From Porticoccus sp. (GTDB taxonomy: Bacteria; Pseudomonadota; Gammaproteobacteria; Pseudomonadales; Porticoccaceae): a stretch of 16,234 nucleotides of DNA. The notes beneath the pieces are model-generated. The model worked only from the letters and a program-made list of their open reading frames with translations, ran no database searches and was not told the origin of the DNA. Position numbers and translations under genes: made by a program. Positions within the stretch are counted from its first letter, which is position 1. Each line of letters opens with the position of its first letter. This document shows, piece after piece, positions 13,108 to 16,234 of this stretch. The DNA lies in assembly GCA_011049795.1 (NCBI GenBank), contig DRHD01000325.1:1-16234 (forward strand), in the 5' to 3' direction.

Positions 13108-14793
13108 ATGTCATTAAATCCAAATCAGCAGATCATTGTCGATACTAGGGGCCATCTTGCCGTTGTAGCGATACCAGGTAGTGGCAAAACACACACCATC
13201 ATTGCCCGAGCCATCAAACTTCTCAATGAAAACCCATCATATAAGCTAGCCATGGTTACCTTCACTCGTGCAGCAGCTCTTGAGATGATTGAGCGGTTAG
13301 GGGAGGGTGTCGACATGGATCGCATTAAGGTAAACACCTTCCACTCAATAGCCCTAGAGCAATTAAGAAATTCAGGGAGACAGGTTAAGACAATAGCAGG
13401 GGGTGAACAGAACGCATTTATATTTAGAGCAATCAATTCCACAGGTTCAAAATACAAGCTCGATGTTATCCGTGAAGCCGTAGAGCACTATAACGGGATG
13501 CTTTACCCCAAAGAAGATATATTTCCTTGCTTCGATGTATTCAAGGAATATAAGAAGCTTCTTACTCAACATGACTGCAGCGACTTTGCTGATCTTGCCC
13601 GAGATTGTGCCCTTGGCTTAAAAGATGGGACCGTAACCCCTTTAGATGCAACGCACTTACTGGTCGATGAATTCCAAGACAGTGACAACACCCAATATCA
13701 CTGGATCATGTCGCATCACAACAACGGAGCTGAAATCACAATAGTGGGCGATGATGACCAGTCGATTTATGGTTGGCGGGGAGGGATGGGCTTTAAAGGC
13801 TTTGTAGATTTTCAAAAGGAGACTGGCGCCAAAGCCTATGCCCTTGATACCTGCTACCGGTGCCGGCCCGAGATACTGGTACTGGCAGATAACCTTATTC
13901 AGCATAATAAAAAACGAATACCAAAAATCCTAAAAGCCAGCAAAGAGAGCGGTGGGGTGACTCGATCCCTTGAATTTGCTGATGAACTTAACGAGGCGGA
14001 TGAAATTGCTAAGTACGTAGCGGGCAACCCTCAAGACTGGGCCGTTTTAGGAAGAACAAATAGAATTTTAGATAAGGTACAGGCAACCCTGAATAGTCAC
14101 CAAATTCCCTGTAAGCGATTGGGAGGAAGGTCAATATGGGACACCCAAGGTGCAGTGCTATATATGGCGGGACTGACAGCTATAGGGGGTGGACCAACGC
14201 GAGGCCTAGAAAATCTTCTCGTATGGGCGAACGAATCTGAAATGATGGTGCAGACTATCAACCGGGAGATGAAAAACACCACCTTTGATCACCTACCAAC
14301 CCATGTTATTGAAGAAATGGGCCAGGCAGGGCGGATGATGCAGAAAGCATGGTGCGCTTGGCGATCTGAGATCAGAAAAAATAACCCCGGCGCCGCCATT
14401 GATGGTTTAGTGAACTGGATGAAGACAGCGATGCCGAAAAAAGAGAGTGACATCAATTTTGCCAGTATTGTTAGTGATAGAGTTAAGAAAATGAACCCTC
14501 AGTTATCGTTGCCACAGCGTGTTAGCCGGCTGAGAGATGCGGTGAAGGCTGAACGTGATGATGGTGTGCCAAAGGTGACTTTATCGACGATGCATTCAAG
14601 TAAGGGCCTTCAGTTCAATAGCGTATGGCTGCCAAGTATTAATCATGGCGTTATCCCCTCAACGAATAGTGAGGATATTGAAGAGGAGAGGCGCTTATTG
14701 TTTGTCGGTATTACCAGGGCAGAAGAAAAACTCTATATCTCACATAAGAAAGGGGAGGCCTCTGAGTTTATTGGGCAGATAGTGAACTGCTAG
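13108..14793 (+). CDS. Short UvrD/Rep-type SF1A helicase
   Basis: This 561-residue 3'-5' type DNA helicase has all SF1A motifs: a Q-motif (LNPNQQ, 3-8), Walker A AIPGSGKT (21-28), Ia AMVTFTRAAA (48-57), Walker B LLVDEFQDSD (184-193), III IVGDDDQSIYGWRGG (212-226), IV TCYRCRPEIL (248-257), V TLSTMHSSKGLQF (491-503), and VI RRLLFVGITRAEEKLYIS (528-545). UvrD, Rep and PcrA have about 670-720 residues, so this is a reduced version. Most of the loss falls between motifs IV and V and in the C-terminal tail, which ends 16 residues after motif VI. No nuclease domain is present. It is the third gene of an operon with a DsbA-like and an unknown protein. The tnpB gene ends only 23 bp past its stop on the other strand, so the last codons could have been altered by the insertion. 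Confidence 0.9.
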   Translation: MSLNPNQQIIVDTRGHLAVVAIPGSGKTHTIIARAIKLLNENPSYKLAMVTFTRAAALEMIERLGEGVDMDRIKVNTFHSIALEQLRNSGRQVKTIAGGEQNAFIFRAINSTGSKYKLDVIREAVEHYNGMLYPKEDIFPCFDVFKEYKKLLTQHDCSDFADLARDCALGLKDGTVTPLDATHLLVDEFQDSDNTQYHWIMSHHNNGAEITIVGDDDQSIYGWRGGMGFKGFVDFQKETGAKAYALDTCYRCRPEILVLADNLIQHNKKRIPKILKASKESGGVTRSLEFADELNEADEIAKYVAGNPQDWAVLGRTNRILDKVQATLNSHQIPCKRLGGRSIWDTQGAVLYMAGLTAIGGGPTRGLENLLVWANESEMMVQTINREMKNTTFDHLPTHVIEEMGQAGRMMQKAWCAWRSEIRKNNPGAAIDGLVNWMKTAMPKKESDINFASIVSDRVKKMNPQLSLPQRVSRLRDAVKAERDDGVPKVTLSTMHSSKGLQFNSVWLPSINHGVIPSTNSEDIEEERRLLFVGITRAEEKLYISHKKGEASEFIGQIVNC

Positions 14794-14816
14794 GCAATAA
14801 ATTACCGAGCTTCTAG

Positions 14817-16178
14817 TCAGGCCGCCAGGCCTGCTATCTTTTGTTGACGCTTCATAGCTTGAGGCGGCTTTCTTTTTAGAATAACCGGCTTACTCGATGC
14901 TCCGCGCCCGATATCTGACCCGGGCTTTAATAAACCCTTATCAGACAACTCCGTTCCAGAGTCTAAAATAAGATTAATTGCTCGCTTCTTTATAACGCTG
15001 GCGGCGTTATTATCGGCATTGTCTGTATGGTCGCAACGAACGCACTCGAAAAGCGATTGGCTTTTCCGATTGTCCGAGTGAGTGTGGCCGCAATTAGCAC
15101 ACTCCTGACTGGTATGATGTGCTGAAACATAAAAAACAGCCTTACCAGCTCTTTCAGCTTTGTATTCGGTAAACAGCTGGATTTTGTGCCAACCGACAGC
15201 AAGAATACTGCGGTTTAATCCTGATTTTTGCTTAACCATTTTTCCATGCGAAGTGGCGTTACCTTTCGAGGTTCGTGTCATGTTTTTGGTTTTAAGGTTC
15301 TCAAATACAAGAACGGATTTGTCGCTATTGACCATTATGTGACTAGCCTTGTGGCAATAATCATGGCGAATATTCGCTTGCCGCACTTTTTTGCAAGCTA
15401 TTCTAGCGCCCGTTTTAGATCGCCTCTTTGAATCAGTATTCTGTCGAGCAAATTTACGCTGTAACTGCCGAAGATGCCGCTCATGGCCAAACAACTTTTT
15501 TCGCTGCTGGGGCGTATAATTGATTTCAGTCCTGCCAAATTGAACCGGTCGCTTTACACCTCGATCAATACCGATAACTTTATCTTCTAGGGATTCTCGG
15601 CTTTCGCCTCGTAGATGGGTGAGGTGATCTGCTCTTGCATAATCACACACAACATTATCTTCGTAGCAGAACGATACTGACCAGCGATTATGATTACGTT
15701 TGATGTAGATGGATTTAGGTATCTCAAAATCACGATGGAATTTAACAGCAAGGCGACCAATGGGCTTGGATTTTGTGCCTACCTCAAGAATCCAGCGATC
15801 GTTTTCCCGATAAAGTTTAAATAGCTCGCTGGTTAAATGAACGCTGCCGAGGTTAGATTTGCGCTTATGTTTAGGGCGACCACAGACCCCTTTAATGAAT
15901 TTGCGATAAGTGTTGTACCAGTTAACCGTTCCATTTCTCAGTATTTGAGAAGGGCAATCGTAAAGCCAGGGTGTCAGCGTTTTGTCTTTGTACTGGGAGT
16001 ATGTTTGGTTTGGCTCAGCATAAGTGTTAACAGGCATATATTTCCGCGCATAGGCGCGTAAATAACGATCCTCATCACATTTGGCATTCCAGATAAACTT
16101 CTGGCAACCCATCCATTGAGACAAGACAGCAGCTTGCTCGGATGTTGGTTTTGCATGAAATTTAATACCTGTAAGCAC
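14817..16178 (-). CDS. tnpB: TnpB (IS200/IS605 OrfB) RNA-guided nuclease
   Basis: This 453-residue protein has the complete TnpB layout. The N-terminal OrfB helix-turn-helix region begins LTGIKFHAKPTSEQ. The RuvC core has D205 (VIGIDRGVKRPVQFG), E293 (LVFENLKTKNM) and D389 (DNADNNAAS). The zinc finger between the last two has C360, C363, C379 and C382 (ECANCGH, FECVRCDH). All catalytic residues are present, so the nuclease is probably active. A basic C-terminal tail of ~60 residues follows; in this family its coding DNA overlaps the omega RNA. No tnpA is visible. The GTG start at 16178 is unreliable, since bases from 16177 rightward are an inverted copy of the gene's own interior. The true start is probably an NTG at this codon, interrupted by the artificial junction. 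Confidence 0.9.
   Translation of the reverse strand: MLTGIKFHAKPTSEQAAVLSQWMGCQKFIWNAKCDEDRYLRAYARKYMPVNTYAEPNQTYSQYKDKTLTPWLYDCPSQILRNGTVNWYNTYRKFIKGVCGRPKHKRKSNLGSVHLTSELFKLYRENDRWILEVGTKSKPIGRLAVKFHRDFEIPKSIYIKRNHNRWSVSFCYEDNVVCDYARADHLTHLRGESRESLEDKVIGIDRGVKRPVQFGRTEINYTPQQRKKLFGHERHLRQLQRKFARQNTDSKRRSKTGARIACKKVRQANIRHDYCHKASHIMVNSDKSVLVFENLKTKNMTRTSKGNATSHGKMVKQKSGLNRSILAVGWHKIQLFTEYKAERAGKAVFYVSAHHTSQECANCGHTHSDNRKSQSLFECVRCDHTDNADNNAASVIKKRAINLILDSGTELSDKGLLKPGSDIGRGASSKPVILKRKPPQAMKRQQKIAGLAA
14818..14833. other. Hairpin at the end of tnpB (possible element end, omega RNA or terminator part)
   Basis: CAGGCC and GGCCTG form a perfect six-base stem around GCCA, spanning the last tnpB codons. 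IS200/IS605 elements carry a subterminal hairpin near the right end, and the omega RNA that guides TnpB ends there. On the plus strand the hairpin is followed by CTATCTTTT, so it could also terminate the helicase operon. I cannot place the exact element boundary. Confidence 0.35.
15106..15163. repeat. Internal partner of the right-end inverted repeat
   Basis: This stretch of tnpB encodes the region just before and including the first zinc-finger cysteine (about residues 339-358). Its exact reverse complement forms the last 58 bases of the window. It lies in an intact reading frame, so it is the genuine copy. Confidence 0.9.
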
Positions 16179-16234
16179 AAAGCTGAAAGAGCTGGTAAGG
16201 CTGTTTTTTATGTTTCAGCACATCATACCAGTCA
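16177..16234. repeat. Right-end inverted copy of 15106-15163 (probable chimera)
   Basis: The last 58 bases are the exact reverse complement of 15106-15163, about 1.0 kb inside. The copy runs to the very end of the window and its inner edge coincides with the first codon of tnpB. With the analogous case at the left end, this indicates a fold-back chimera rather than a terminal inverted repeat of the transposon, because the copied piece is coding sequence from the middle of tnpB. Confidence 0.9.

Noticed and set aside
15106..16234. Transposon terminal inverted repeats around tnpB
   Set aside because: IS200/IS605 elements lack terminal inverted repeats, and the inner copy is coding sequence for the zinc-finger region.
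1..16234. CRISPR array, rRNA, tRNA or replication origin
   Set aside because: No regularly spaced repeats, conserved rRNA stretches, complete tRNA cloverleaf or iteron/DnaA-box clusters were seen.

Overview
The window looks like a complete or near-complete contig from a gammaproteobacterium of moderate GC, probably an environmental or marine type. The evidence is a canonical gammaproteobacterial CsrA module, a PEP-CTERM sorting tail of the 'VPATAWLFGSALIGL' form seen in Gammaproteobacteria, and an AddA-like/AddB-like gene pair of the proteobacterial kind. No rRNA, tRNA, CRISPR array, integrase or exosortase is visible. I cannot name the genus.

Layout from left to right. (1) 126-2318 (+): a secreted multi-repeat adhesin-like protein with a signal peptide, a Cys-rich head and five Ig/cadherin-like repeats. 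It is closed by an intrinsic terminator that faces the terminator of the next, opposite-strand unit. (2) 2421-3079 (-): two small, probably co-translated genes of unknown function. (3) 3197-8805 (-): an AddB-like PD-(D/E)XK nuclease with four iron-sulfur-type cysteines, then an AddA-like UvrD helicase that stops before the usual C-terminal nuclease. An intrinsic terminator sits between them. (4) 8941-9363 (-): an unusual fusion of CsrA with a cold-shock domain, transcribed alone and with its own terminator. (5) 9469-10041 (-): a small PEP-CTERM exported protein. (6) 10120-11446 (-): a zinc-ribbon protein overlapping a two-pass membrane protein with a bacterial PH domain. (7) 11630-14793 (+): a compact three-gene operon of membrane-anchored DsbA-like thioredoxin, unknown 200-residue protein and short UvrD-type helicase. 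(8) 14817 to the right end (-): a TnpB (IS200/IS605 OrfB) RNA-guided nuclease gene without tnpA.

A 15-bp motif recurs three times, about 50 bp upstream of the addB-like, csrA-csd and PEP-CTERM genes. It suggests shared control.

Both extreme ends are inverted copies of sequence lying further inside: 1-59 mirrors 234-292, and 16177-16234 mirrors 15106-15163. This is best explained as fold-back chimeras from amplification or assembly. The outermost ~59 bp on each side should not be trusted as genomic sequence.

The most novel items are the CsrA-cold-shock fusion, the DsbA-like/unknown/UvrD operon, and the zinc-ribbon/PH-domain pair that share a short peptide motif. The two DNA-end-processing genes (AddB-like, AddA-like) probably work together in double-strand-break repair. 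The other units have no demonstrated link to them beyond adjacency and, for two of them, the shared upstream motif.
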